A stretch of DNA of 43,502 bases from DASYAE01 sp036501535 (GCA_036501535.1 DASYAE010000204.1:1-43502), one strand, 5' to 3'; shown: positions 7,412 through 15,509, numbered from the stretch's first letter. Made by a program: numbers and translations. The notes: generated by a model from the sequence alone, not told the origin.

Positions 7412-8228
7412 TGATCAGGGTCCGCGTGCCGGAGGCGATCCGGGCGCCCCATTCGCCGTGCTCCCGGTAGATCTCGACCTCGGCCCACGTCCCGATCTCC
7501 GGGTCGATCGCGCAGCACGCGGCGAGCGGGTCGTGCAGGATCTTGCCCTCCGGGCGAGCGGTGAGGTAGTCCGTCATGAGCCGGTGGATCAGTGCCAGCG
7601 ACGGGCTCGCGTCCATGACGCCGGCGACCCGGGCGTGCAGATCGTGGTCATACACGACTGCGTGGCAGACGTTCTTCGCCACGAACCGCCGCTGGCCGAT
7701 GCCGGGATAGGCCAGCGCGGCGAGCGCGGAGCCGGGGGCGCCGTTGAGGTTGTAGCTGGGGCACGTGCGCCGGCCGCGGAATTTCGGCAGCTGGTCGGCG
7801 GCGGGGACCACGCCCTCCCCGGCGAACCCGCCCTGGACCACGAGCCGGCCGAGCCGCAGGCGCTCGTCGGCCAGCGCCGCGCCCAGGTTCTTCAGCGGGC
7901 CGCCGCATATCAGTGTCGTGCTCTCGTCGCAGACCTCGGCCAGCAGCCGGCCGCCCGGCTCGGCGGCGAGCGACGGCGCCACCTCGCCGAGGACCCGATA
8001 GTGCCAGCGGGACACGCAGGCCTTCGGGTGGTCCAGGTTGAACGCGCCCACCCGCACATCGGACCGCCCGAGCAGCGCCAGCCCGTGCCGCACGATCCCG
8101 ACCTGGGACGGCGAGCCGGGTGTGACCGTCACCGCATGCAGGTTCACGGCCGGATGACCGGCCAGCAGAAGCAGGGTGAGGAAGTCGTCCGGATCCCCGG
8201 TCTCCATGTCCAGCACCACGTCGAGCAC
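7353..8228 (-). CDS. Nucleoside hydrolase (IUNH superfamily)
   Basis: 291 residues. The N-terminal DMETGDPDD at residues 7-15 matches the calcium-binding DxDxGxDD cluster of inosine-uridine nucleoside hydrolases, although the second Asp is Glu. Further agreement comes from HAVTVTPGSPSQV, the LICGGPLKNLGAAL block and a C-terminal HDPLAACCAIDPE, whose HDPLA carries the conserved Asp of the metal site. The family cleaves the N-glycosidic bond of ribonucleosides in purine/pyrimidine salvage. The start is GTG 8228 with no strong Shine-Dalgarno sequence. It is a stand-alone gene convergent with the broken acyltransferase. No transporter or ribokinase lies nearby, so the substrate (ribonucleoside or another N-riboside) stays open. 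Confidence 0.85.
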   Translation of the reverse strand: MLDVVLDMETGDPDDFLTLLLLAGHPAVNLHAVTVTPGSPSQVGIVRHGLALLGRSDVRVGAFNLDHPKACVSRWHYRVLGEVAPSLAAEPGGRLLAEVCDESTTLICGGPLKNLGAALADERLRLGRLVVQGGFAGEGVVPAADQLPKFRGRRTCPSYNLNGAPGSALAALAYPGIGQRRFVAKNVCHAVVYDHDLHARVAGVMDASPSLALIHRLMTDYLTARPEGKILHDPLAACCAIDPEIGTWAEVEIYREHGEWGARIASGTRTLIITGYDRQRFLDTFLQLPQE

Positions 8229-8321
8229 CCGACGAACCCTAGTCAGGCCCCTGCGGCGGCGCCACCGGATTAGGCCGGCAGGGCTCTGACCCTCCGGGTC
8301 CTGCGATCAGGAGGCGTGCTG

Positions 8322-8957
8322 TCAGGGGGCGGTCGCCGTCACGCTCAATACCGTTTCTCCGTTGCGTCCGTCCTGGTGCCGGTCCGCCCGGGCGCCGACG
8401 AACCCGTGATCAAGGCACCGTTGCGCGAAAGCCTCGGCCTGCGTGTCGGTCCAGCCGTGGCTGGCGAGGCCGTGGGCGCCCGGCTCCGCCAGCCGCTCGA
8501 TGGCGACCAAGCGGCCGGCCGGTCTCAGGACACGTCGCGTCTCTCGGAGGCCCGCGTCGAGATCGGTCCAGTGGTGCACGCAGGCGATGGACCAGACCAC
8601 CGAGGCCGAGTCGTCGGGCAGCGGAAGGGCTTCCGCGCCTGCTTGCACGTAGCGCGCGGGAAGCGAGGACCTGGTCAGGACCCGGGCCACGCGGAGCATG
8701 ACGGGCGCCGGGTCGACTCCGATCGCCGATGCGCCTCTTCCCGCTGCGTGGCGTACGGCCGCGCCCGGTCCGCAGCCGATGTCCACGACCGCGTCGCCCG
8801 GCTCGAGCCCGCTGAGGCGTTCGGCCAGCAGGGCGTTGCCCTTGCGCCCCAGGACCATGCTCGCGGCGGCGAGGAGTCCGAGCGGCCCGGCGAAGCCCGG
8901 ATGGTGCGCGTGGTGGTTCGGGACGCCGCAGCCGGCGTCGGCATGATCCCTGGTCAT
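8322..8957 (-). CDS. SAM-dependent methyltransferase under MerR-type promoter
   Basis: 211 residues from ATG 8957. The longer start at 8990 would place coding sequence inside the promoter and is unlikely. Motif I is VVDIGCGPGAAV, followed by GVDPAPVML, PDDSASVVWSIACVHHW (motif II region) and RETRRVLRPAGRLVAIE (motif III), the Methyltransf_11 pattern. The N-terminal HADAGCGVPNHHAHHPGF is His-rich and could bind a metal. The gene is divergent from a MerR regulator, and its predicted transcription start coincides with the ATG, implying a leaderless mRNA. MerR pairs of this kind usually switch on detoxification or resistance functions, so methylation of a toxic small molecule is a reasonable but unproven guess. 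Confidence 0.85.
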   Translation of the reverse strand: MTRDHADAGCGVPNHHAHHPGFAGPLGLLAAASMVLGRKGNALLAERLSGLEPGDAVVDIGCGPGAAVRHAAGRGASAIGVDPAPVMLRVARVLTRSSLPARYVQAGAEALPLPDDSASVVWSIACVHHWTDLDAGLRETRRVLRPAGRLVAIERLAEPGAHGLASHGWTDTQAEAFAQRCLDHGFVGARADRHQDGRNGETVLSVTATAP

Positions 8958-8963
8958 GGCTGG

Positions 8964-8995
8964 AATCTTGACAGTTGAACCCGGCTTCAAGTCAA
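8964..8995 (-). promoter_or_regulatory. MerR-type promoter/operator with 19-bp spacer
   Basis: On the minus strand TTGACT (8995-8990) and CAAGAT (8970-8965) are separated by 19 bases, the over-long spacer typical of MerR-activated promoters. The spacer contains the dyad TTGAA-N6-TTCAA, a suitable binding site for a MerR dimer. The -10 box ends 7 bases before the methyltransferase ATG. Confidence 0.7.
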
Positions 8996-9007
8996 CTTGG
9001 CGGCATC

Positions 9008-9439
9008 ATGTCCGAACCGGAGGCCGTATCCGAGCCCGAAGCCGAGCCCGAACTCCTCACCATCGGTGAGATGGCCGCGCGGGCCGGCGTCGCGACTTCC
9101 GCGATCCGCTACTACGAGCGGCGCGGCCTGCTGAGCCCCGACGCGCGCCGGTCCGGGCAGCGGCGCTACCGGGCCGAAACCCTGCGGCGGCTCGTCTTCA
9201 TCGGCATGATGCAGGACGCCGGCCTGGCTCTCGACGACATCGACGGCATCCTGAACGCCGCCACGATGGAGCAGTGGAAGGCCGTCGCCGGGCGCCGCCT
9301 CGAAGCCCTCGACGACCAGATCGCCGGGCTCCAGCACGCGCGCGGCTTCCTCGCCCTCGCGCTGAACTGCCGGTTCGACCACCCCGCGACGCAGTGCTCG
9401 GCCATGGGCGCCGAGATCGACCGCCGGCTCGGGAGCTGA
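9008..9439 (+). CDS. MerR-family transcriptional regulator
   Basis: 143 residues from ATG 9008. An acidic tail (EPEAVSEPEAEPE) precedes the DNA-binding domain LLTIGEMAARAGVATSAIRYYERRGLL, with the diagnostic AIRYYE helix-turn and the wing RRSGQRRYRAETLRRLVFI. A dimerisation helix follows (RLEALDDQIAGLQHARGFLALAL). The C-terminal effector region has two cysteines in NCRFDHPATQCS, placed where metal- or redox-sensing MerR proteins carry their ligands. The pattern matches neither MerR, CueR nor SoxR exactly. It should bind the dyad between itself and the divergent methyltransferase gene and distort the 19-bp spacer on sensing its inducer. The inducer is unknown. Confidence 0.9.
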   Translation: MSEPEAVSEPEAEPELLTIGEMAARAGVATSAIRYYERRGLLSPDARRSGQRRYRAETLRRLVFIGMMQDAGLALDDIDGILNAATMEQWKAVAGRRLEALDDQIAGLQHARGFLALALNCRFDHPATQCSAMGAEIDRRLGS

Positions 9440-9535
9440 ATGCCGAGAACGTCGCGGCGCGGCGGGAACGCAGGCTCGCCGCGATGCCGGCACGAACGAG
9501 CGGGCCGAGATCGCGGCGAACGCCGGGCCGGGGGC

Positions 9536-9569
9536 CGACTGTGGGGCCCGGTGAGGAGCACCACAGTCG
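9536..9569. terminator. Hairpin between convergent merR-like and SARP genes
   Basis: CGACTGTGG (9536-9544) pairs with CCACAGTCG (9561-9569) across 16 bases. It lies between the ends of two convergent genes and could serve both directions. No T tract. Confidence 0.5.
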
Positions 9570-9572
9570 TCC

Positions 9573-10412
9573 TCAGGCGGCGACGCGCTGGAGGGTGAAG
9601 TGGTCGAGCAGCTGGATCAGACCGTCCTCACGGGGCGTCACCTCGAGCGCCGGGTCGTCGGCCAGGACCGCCCGCTGCAGCAGGTGCAGCCGCTTGGACG
9701 GCTCGAGGCCCAGTTCCTCGACCATGGTGGCGCGCAGCCGGTGGAACACCGACAGCGCCTCGCGACGCCGGCCGCTGCGGTGCAGCGCGACCATCAGCTG
9801 CGCGCACAGGTTCTCGTTCAGCCCGTGCTCTGCCACCAGCAGGGTCAGGTCCGGCAGGACGTCCTGGTGGTGCCCCAACCGCATCCGGGCGTCGATGCAC
9901 TGCTCCAGCGTGTTCAGCCGGACCTGCTCCAGGGCCTTGAGCTGCGGCTCGGTGACGACGCCGGCGCGCACGTCGGCCAGCGCCGGTCCGCGCCAGAGCA
10001 TGCACGCACGGGAGAGCAGCGATGCGGCCTCGACGTTGTTGCCGGACGCGAGCGCGCGCCGGCCGGCTCCGGCCAGCTGCTCGAAGTTGCGCCGGTCGAA
10101 GTCGACCGAGCCGGTCCGCATCAGATACCCGCCGGGCACCGTGACCAGCAGCGTGTCAGATACCTGTGACACGGTGGTGTTCATGAGCCGGCTGAGGCAT
10201 TTTCGCACCTGCAGGATGTAGGTCTGCAGCGTGGTCGCGGCGCTGACCGGCGGGGTGGCGCCCCACAGATCGCGGATCAGCGCGGAGGACTGGACTATCT
10301 GGTCCCCGTTGAGCAGGAGAAGTCCCAGGACACTGCGGGGCTTCGGAGCCGTCGGCGTGACGACGCGCTCTGCGTCGCGCAACACGAGCGATCCAAGAAT
10401 TCCGATTTCCAC
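9573..10412 (-). CDS. SARP-family transcriptional activator (winged helix + BTAD)
   Basis: 279 residues from GTG 10412, set by the GAGGAGG site 6 bases upstream; a start at 10475 would skip that site. The N-terminal OmpR-like winged helix reads VEIGILGSLVLRD, TAPKPRSVLGLLLLNGDQIV, LIRDLWGATPPVSAATTLQTY and VRKCLSRL. The all-helical BTAD domain follows from about residue 105 with FDRRNFEQLAGAGRRAL, ALADVRAG and the ending LHRSGRRREALSVFHRLR then EELGLEPSKRLHLLQRAVL. Proteins of this size with only these two domains are the small SARPs (ActII-ORF4, RedD type), which activate specialised-metabolite clusters by binding direct repeats near -35 boxes. Its neighbours, an antiporter and a broken halogenase-like gene, fit a cluster remnant. 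Candidate direct repeats lie at 12570-12600. Confidence 0.92.
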   Translation of the reverse strand: MEIGILGSLVLRDAERVVTPTAPKPRSVLGLLLLNGDQIVQSSALIRDLWGATPPVSAATTLQTYILQVRKCLSRLMNTTVSQVSDTLLVTVPGGYLMRTGSVDFDRRNFEQLAGAGRRALASGNNVEAASLLSRACMLWRGPALADVRAGVVTEPQLKALEQVRLNTLEQCIDARMRLGHHQDVLPDLTLLVAEHGLNENLCAQLMVALHRSGRRREALSVFHRLRATMVEELGLEPSKRLHLLQRAVLADDPALEVTPREDGLIQLLDHFTLQRVAA

Positions 10413-10842
10413 CGTGGACCTCCTCAAAGACCGGTCCCATTCGACGTGACTGGACTGTGGTTCACTTGCGTGCACTGTTCCTCCCGCCCTCCCGGCCCGC
10501 CGGTGTGCCGGCCCGGATTCGCGAGAGCCCCGAGAACACTGTCGGTTCCGGTCTGGAGCCGGGTCGCGAGGTCTTCCCCGAACTGCGGTGGTCGTGCGCC
10601 GCGGGCAATCCCCCTACGTATCCGGGAGGGGACCCCGTCGGTGTTAGCAATGCTAGGCTCTCGAGCATCGCTATGCAACAAATCGGCGCTAGGAAAAGTA
10701 GCATCATCCAAAGGCAGCCTCGCGGTATCAGGATAAGTACATTGCCGCCGGTGTGAACGAGCTGTTCAGCGCACGCTGATTCGAGCCGCCGCGCCCGGTC
10801 CGGAGACGTGGTCTAGCCGGACACGACCGGTCCGCCAGACGG
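10413..10842. other. Intergenic region upstream of the SARP gene
   Basis: Short frames on both strands (for example minus-strand 10424-10711) lack family features or a ribosome-binding site. The SARP promoter should lie here. AT-richer sequence near 10640-10745 (TGTTAGCAATGCTAGG, then AGGATAAGTACATTG) stands out from the GC-rich background, but I cannot assign boxes with confidence. Confidence 0.4.
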
Positions 10843-10872
10843 CGATCGCCCCCGCGCGTGCGGGGGCGATCG
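10843..10872. terminator. Strong GC hairpin
   Basis: CGATCGCCCCCGC (10843-10855) pairs exactly with GCGGGGGCGATCG (10860-10872) across a four-base GCGT loop. It lies about 100 bases beyond the antiporter stop, on the far side of the 14-bp repeats, and fits a rho-independent terminator for the leftward antiporter transcript. Confidence 0.7.
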
Positions 10873-10899
10873 GTGGCGGCACCCAGGCCTGGTTTTGAA

Positions 10900-10955
10900 A
10901 TGGCTCGTTTCAGATGGCTTGTTTGAAATGCCTTGTTTCGGAAGGCTCGTTCGAG
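10900..10955. repeat. Four tandem 14-bp imperfect repeats
   Basis: Units start at 10900, 10914, 10928 and 10942: ATGGCTCGTTTCAG, ATGGCTTGTTTGAA, ATGCCTTGTTTCGG, AAGGCTCGTTCGAG. They sit between the antiporter stop codon and the hairpin at 10843-10872, so they belong to the 3' untranslated region of the antiporter mRNA. Confidence 0.8.
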
Positions 10956-10968
10956 CGCCCCGGTCCGC

Positions 10969-12447
10969 TCAGGCTATTTCCGGTTCCGGGGTCAGCTCGA
11001 ACTCGTCCAGGGACTCGCCGAAGGCGATCACCGCGCGCTCCTCCGGCGGCAGCAGCCAGCGCAGCAGCGGCCCGGTCATCGCCGTGGTCACCAGGGTCAT
11101 CAGCACGAAGATGGAGAACAGGGCCGGGGTCAGCACGCCGAGCTGGAGCCCGAGCTGGAGCACGATCAGCTCGGTCAGGCCGCGGCAGTTCATCATCGCG
11201 CCGAGCGCCAGCGCGGTGCGGCCGCGCTCCCCGACGGCGGCCGCGGCCCCGGACGTGCCGCCGAACTTGGCGGCCACCGCGATCGCGACCACGATCAGGC
11301 ACACCAGCCAGGACACGGCGGTCATCGACCGCAGGTTGGTCTGCAGGCCCACGGTCATGAAGAACAGCGGCAGCAGGACCCAGAGCACGACGCCCTCGAC
11401 CTGGCCGGTCACGTCCTTGATCAGCTTGTTGTCGCGCGGCATCACCACGCCGGCCAGGAACGCTCCGAAGATCGCGTGCACGCCCATCGCGTTGGTGGCC
11501 AGCCCGCAGGCCAGCACCAGGCACACCAGGCCGGAGGAGACCGCCGCCTTGCGCGCCACGCCGCCGTTCTCGGGCTCCGACCGCTCGACCCAGTCGATGA
11601 CGCGCGCCACCAGCGGGCGCACCACCGTGACCATCACCAGGGCGAACACCGCGACCAGGCCCAGCGCGCCGGCCGCCGCGCCCGGGGAGGCCTGCCGCAC
11701 CACGGCGACGACCAGCGCGAGCAGGCACCACGCGGTGATGTCGCCGATCCCGGCCGCCGCGATCCCGGTGGTGCCGATCCGGGTGCGGATCAGCTTCTCC
11801 TCGTCCAGCACGCGGGCCAGCACCGGGAACGCGGTGATCGCGAAGCAGAGCCCGATGAACAGCAGGAACGGGACGGTCCCGGACTGCGCCGACGGGTAGC
11901 GCCCGCGCAGCCCCAGGGCCACCACGATCCCGCACAGCAGCGCCGGAGCCATCGATCCGTGCCCGATCACCACCGCCCGGCCGCCGCTGCGCCGCAGCGT
12001 GCCCGGAGCGAGTTCGGCGCCTATCAGGAACATGAAAAGGATCACGCCGAGCTGTGCCAGCACGCTGAGCGAGGGCATCGCCGTGGTGGGGAACAGCCAG
12101 TGCTGCAGCGACGGGGCGATCGCGCCGAGCAGGCTCGGGCCGAGCGCCACGCCGCCGACGAGCTCGCCGACGACCGCGGGCTGGCCGAGCCGGCGGGCGA
12201 GCGCGCCGCACGCCGCGGCCAGGGCCACCACCGCGGTGACGGCGACCAGCACCCGGTCGACGGCGTTGGTGCTCGCCTGCGCCGCCAGCGAGCCGGCGTG
12301 GTGCGCGAGGGAATGGCTGGAGAACGCTGCGACGATGACGGCCGCCGCGATGGGAACCGCGACGAACAGCGCATAGGCCAGGCCGTAGCGGCGCACGGTG
12401 CCCTTGCGGCCGGGGCGCTCCGCGCGATTGACAGAGATCTGCGACAT
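10969..12447 (-). CDS. Cation/proton antiporter, CPA2 (Kef/NapA-like) family
   Basis: 492 residues from ATG 12447. An upstream start at 12582 adds a Pro/Arg-rich leader with no family match. About 12-13 hydrophobic helices are visible. Family landmarks are RRLGQPAVVGELVGGVALGP, the helix LGVILFMFLIGAEL, ITAFPVLARVL, a GDITAW segment holding the acidic residue of the ion site, VHAIFGAFLAGVVMPR and GAMMNCRGLTELIVLQLG. It should exchange monovalent cations for protons across the cytoplasmic membrane. Such antiporters are often embedded in polyketide and other specialised-metabolite clusters, consistent with the adjacent SARP. The short C-terminus lacks TrkA-N or universal-stress domains. No clear Shine-Dalgarno sequence precedes the ATG. 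Confidence 0.9.
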   Translation of the reverse strand: MSQISVNRAERPGRKGTVRRYGLAYALFVAVPIAAAVIVAAFSSHSLAHHAGSLAAQASTNAVDRVLVAVTAVVALAAACGALARRLGQPAVVGELVGGVALGPSLLGAIAPSLQHWLFPTTAMPSLSVLAQLGVILFMFLIGAELAPGTLRRSGGRAVVIGHGSMAPALLCGIVVALGLRGRYPSAQSGTVPFLLFIGLCFAITAFPVLARVLDEEKLIRTRIGTTGIAAAGIGDITAWCLLALVVAVVRQASPGAAAGALGLVAVFALVMVTVVRPLVARVIDWVERSEPENGGVARKAAVSSGLVCLVLACGLATNAMGVHAIFGAFLAGVVMPRDNKLIKDVTGQVEGVVLWVLLPLFFMTVGLQTNLRSMTAVSWLVCLIVVAIAVAAKFGGTSGAAAAVGERGRTALALGAMMNCRGLTELIVLQLGLQLGVLTPALFSIFVLMTLVTTAMTGPLLRWLLPPEERAVIAFGESLDEFELTPEPEIA

Positions 12448-12569
12448 AGGATACCAATCGGGTGAGGGCGATGGAGTGGACCGCCGCCGCGCCGGTGCGG
12501 GCGCAGGCGGTGTGAACAGGTGAGCTGCACGGTGTATCGGGTGGTCCGGCACTACCCGGTACATCTGGC

Positions 12570-12600
12570 GACAACGTGTCACGGGGCGTCACAGACAACG
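12570..12600. promoter_or_regulatory. Direct repeats upstream of the antiporter (candidate SARP site)
   Basis: GACAACG occurs at 12570-12576 and 12594-12600, and between them GTCAC at 12578-12582 and 12588-12592, ten bases apart. Direct repeats about one helical turn apart are what SARP regulators bind. The site is about 125 bases upstream of the antiporter ATG. Assignment is inference. Confidence 0.35.
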
Positions 12601-12666
12601 CGATGCCTCCCCTTGAATCGAGGCCTGCCACCCCGATCGGGCAGGTTCCTTACACGCGCCGCCGGT

Positions 12667-13317
12667 CTACCCCGTCCGCAGGCCGCCCGAGGCCGAATCC
12701 GCCGAGCGCGCGATCAGCTGTCTGCAGTACCGGAGAATCCTGGTCGCCTGATTCCGGCCACGCTGCGCGGAGGCGATACCGTTGCGCCGTCCGGATGCGT
12801 CGACGAACATGCGCCCGTAGACCTTCCGGCCATCCGGCAGCATGACCTCGCAGCCGTCCGCGACCGGGGTGAACGCGCCCTCCGGAGTCTCCTCGAACAC
12901 GTGCACGCCGAGCTCCTGCGCGTGCCGCAGCAGCAGCTCGTCGAGTTCATCCCGGTTGCCGTCGGAGCCGAAGCGGTAGGCGCCGTCCTCCTCCCACTCG
13001 GCGTGGTCGAAGAATCCGGCGGTTTGCGCCCTGCCCCCTCCACGGAGAATATCGCCGAATCTGTGTACGGAGAATCCGACTCCCATCACTTTGTGCAGCG
13101 TGCCAGTCCGTTGTCCAGTGTTCGTCAATCGGGACGCGGCCGCCGCCGGGCGCGCCGACGGCTCGCCGGGATGCGTCCGAGGGGACGTCACGCTTGCGAA
13201 GATGGCCACGCTGAGGTCGGTGGTGCGGGCGAGCTGCGCGCCGAGGGTCGACCCGGCCGGACCGCCGCCCATGATGATGACGTCGTAGTGCCCCGCAGTC
13301 TGTGCGCTCACTGTCAT
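12667..13317 (-). pseudogene. Truncated FAD-dependent halogenase/oxidoreductase-like gene
   Basis: The 216-residue frame starts as a flavin-dependent halogenase or GGR-type monooxygenase: the FAD dinucleotide fold DVIIMGGGPAGSTLGAQLAR at residues 12-31, a degenerate HPGEPSARP where HxGES is expected, LHKVMGVGF, and later YGRMFVDASGRRN, the second FAD-contact region. Intact relatives run to about 400-550 residues and, in halogenases, contain a GWxWxIP motif after this point. Here homology ends shortly after residue 180 and the frame closes, so the substrate half is missing. It is probably a decayed gene. Its place beside the SARP and antiporter genes suggests that all three once belonged to one biosynthetic cluster. 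Confidence 0.7.
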
Positions 13318-13511
13318 CCCATCTGCTTTTCGGGGTGTCCCCTATAAGCTGCCAGGGGTCCACCCGTAACGGACCGAGAACTTCACCGAAGGTTTTTCGG
13401 CCGCTGCGGCATTCCCCGGTCCGTTTTCCCGGCGCGATTTCCCGGGGTTGTTTCCCGCCCCGATTCTCCGGGCCGTACCCGCAGGGTCCTGATGGACCCG
13501 GTCCGGCGGTC

Positions 13512-14165
13512 TCAGCCGAGGTATCGCAGCACCGCGAGGACCCGGCGGTGGTCGGCGTCGGTGGCAGGCAGGCCGAGCTTGGCGAAGATGCTGGTGACGT
13601 GCTTCTCGACGGCCCGCTGGCTGACGACGAGGCGGCCCGCGATGGCCGCGTTGGAGCGTCCCTCGGCCATGAGCGCGAGCACTTCGCGCTCCCGGTCGGT
13701 GAGCTGCGCCAGCGCCTCGGAGCGCCGGGCGGCCGATATCAGCTCCCGCACGACGTCGGGATCCAGGACCGTGCCGCCGGCGGCCAGCCGCTCGAGCGCG
13801 GCGACGAACTCCGCGACGTCCCCGACCCGGTCCTTCAACAGGTATCCGATGCCCGCGGACCCGCCGGGCGCGCCGGCGCCGAGCAGATCATGGACATGCC
13901 GGGTCTCCACGTACTGAGAGAAGACGAGCACGGGCAGCCCCGGGCGGTCGCGGCGCAGCTCGAGCGCCGCCCGCAGGCCGTCGTCCGTGTGGGTCGGCGG
14001 CATCCGCACGTCGACGACGACGAGATCGGGTTCGTATTCGGCCACCGCGCGCAGCAGCGCCGGCCCGTCGCCGACGGCCGCCGGCACCTCGTGGCCGCGG
14101 CTGGCCATCAGCTCGGCGAGCGCGGCCCGGATCACCGCCGAGTCCTCTGCGATCACGATCCGCAT
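13512..14165 (-). CDS. NarL/LuxR-type response regulator
   Basis: 217 residues. The receiver domain is complete: RIVIAEDSAVIR holds the acidic pocket, LVVVDVRMPP the phospho-accepting Asp, VLVFSQ the switch Thr/Ser position and GYLLKDR the conserved Lys. The LuxR-type HTH is LTDREREVLALMAEGRSNAAIAGRL then VSQRAVEKHVTSIFAKLGL. It lies 18 bases downstream of the histidine kinase gene on the same strand and should be its partner. Targets are unknown; the DUF2569 membrane protein gene upstream is in the same operon. ATG 14165 is preceded by an AGGA-type site. Confidence 0.92.
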   Translation of the reverse strand: MRIVIAEDSAVIRAALAELMASRGHEVPAAVGDGPALLRAVAEYEPDLVVVDVRMPPTHTDDGLRAALELRRDRPGLPVLVFSQYVETRHVHDLLGAGAPGGSAGIGYLLKDRVGDVAEFVAALERLAAGGTVLDPDVVRELISAARRSEALAQLTDREREVLALMAEGRSNAAIAGRLVVSQRAVEKHVTSIFAKLGLPATDADHRRVLAVLRYLG

Positions 14166-14183
14166 GGCACTGTTTTCCTGTCT

Positions 14184-15509
14184 TCACGCACGGTCGGGTA
14201 CCAGGATCTCGATGACGGTCGGGCCGCCCGGCGGGCTGGCGATCTCCAGCGTCCCGTCCACTCCGTTCAGCCGGGCTGACAGCCCTCTTAGTCCCCCGCC
14301 GTCCTGGAGGCACGCACCGCCGCGCCCGTCGTCGCGCACCCGGACCCGGAGGTGCTTGCCGTCGGCCCGGACTTCGACGCTCGCGCACGTGGCCCCGGCG
14401 TGCTTGGCGGCATTGGTCAGCAGCTCGGCGGTGCAGAAGTAGACGGTCGCCTCGATGGCGGGCGAGGGCCGGGCCGGGACGTCGACGCTCACTGCGACGG
14501 GAACCGGGATCCTGGCCGCCAGGGAGCCGATGGCGGCCTGCAGTCCCTCGTCGAGCACCGGCGGATGCACGCCCCGAGCCAGGTCTCGAAGTTGCACGAT
14601 GGCGTCCTTGACTCCTTGGTGGGCCTCGTCGAGCAGCCGGCCGGCCTGGACGAGGTCGGCGGGACCGTCGGCGGGGACACCGGCGGAGACACCGGCGAGC
14701 TTCTCCCGGGCCAGGCCGAGCCTCATCGAGGTCGCCACCAGCTCGGCCTGGGCGCCGTCGTGCAGGTCCCGCTCGATGCTGCGCAGCCGCGCCCGCGCGC
14801 CTTCGACCGCCTCAGAGCGCGAATGCTCCAGGTGCCGGATGCGAAGAGACGCCGACTGGCCGAGCAGGCTCGCGGCGAGCGCCGTGTCGGCGCGCAGGAT
14901 GCCGCGCAGGACCCACGGCGACAGCCACCAGCCCGCGACGCCGATGCCCACCGCGAGGGCCATGGTGGGCCAGGTGTCGAAGTAGAAGCTGCCGAAGTTG
15001 GTCACGTACCGGTGGGTGACGCCGTCGATCACCACATGCCGGGTCCACAGGTTGACGTACCATTCGACCGGTGACGCCAGGAAGATCAGGCTGCCGGCCC
15101 GGAAGGCGATGACGGCGCCGAGACCGGCCAGCTCGAGCGGGGCTTTGGCGAGGAAGTACGCGCGCGCCCGCCAGGCCGGCTGGTCGGTGAGCGCCGCCCG
15201 CATCCAGTCAAAGAACTCTGCGTCGGGATCGGGATGGTAAGGATCCGGCGAGGCGAAGGTCATGCCCAACAGGCGCGACGCCAGGGTGCGGGCGACGGTC
15301 CCCAGGCGCCGGATGCCCGAAGTCGACAGCGCCGTGAGCGGCAGGCCGATCACGAACAGCGGAGGCACCGTCAGCGCCAAGGGCAGGACCACGGTCAGCA
15401 GCCCGCACAGCGCGAGCGGCAGCCCCGCCAGCGTGTAGCCGGCCTCGGCCCACGACCGCCTGGTGAACGGCTCTCGCAGCACCCTGACGACGGCGGGGCT
15501 GGGGCTCAT
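14184..15509 (-). CDS. Sensor histidine kinase (HisKA_3), membrane-bound
   Basis: 441 residues. The N-terminal half has four to six hydrophobic segments (LAGLPLALCGLLTVVLPLAL, LFVIGLPLTAL, LAGLGAVIAFRAGSLIFLA, WPTMALAVGIGVAGWWLSP) resembling the actinobacterial putative-sensor domain rather than an extracellular ligand domain. The dimerisation helix carries the phospho-His in IERDLHDGAQAELVAT. The HATPase domain shows the N box AELLTNAAKHAG, the G box VRDDGRGGA and GGLRGLSARL. ATG 15509 overlaps the stop of the DUF2569 gene as ATGA, so the two are translationally coupled. The signal is probably membrane- or envelope-related, which is inference from the membrane-embedded sensor. Confidence 0.9.
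   Translation of the reverse strand: MSPSPAVVRVLREPFTRRSWAEAGYTLAGLPLALCGLLTVVLPLALTVPPLFVIGLPLTALSTSGIRRLGTVARTLASRLLGMTFASPDPYHPDPDAEFFDWMRAALTDQPAWRARAYFLAKAPLELAGLGAVIAFRAGSLIFLASPVEWYVNLWTRHVVIDGVTHRYVTNFGSFYFDTWPTMALAVGIGVAGWWLSPWVLRGILRADTALAASLLGQSASLRIRHLEHSRSEAVEGARARLRSIERDLHDGAQAELVATSMRLGLAREKLAGVSAGVPADGPADLVQAGRLLDEAHQGVKDAIVQLRDLARGVHPPVLDEGLQAAIGSLAARIPVPVAVSVDVPARPSPAIEATVYFCTAELLTNAAKHAGATCASVEVRADGKHLRVRVRDDGRGGACLQDGGGLRGLSARLNGVDGTLEIASPPGGPTVIEILVPDRA

Noticed and set aside
8283..8305. Terminator for the methyltransferase gene
   Set aside because: GACCC-TCC-GGGTC is only a five-base stem; too weak to list.
10910..12631. 573-codon frame on the antiporter strand in another register
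   Set aside because: Arg/Gly/Ala-rich shadow of the antiporter gene; the 537-codon frame holds the membrane helices and family motifs.
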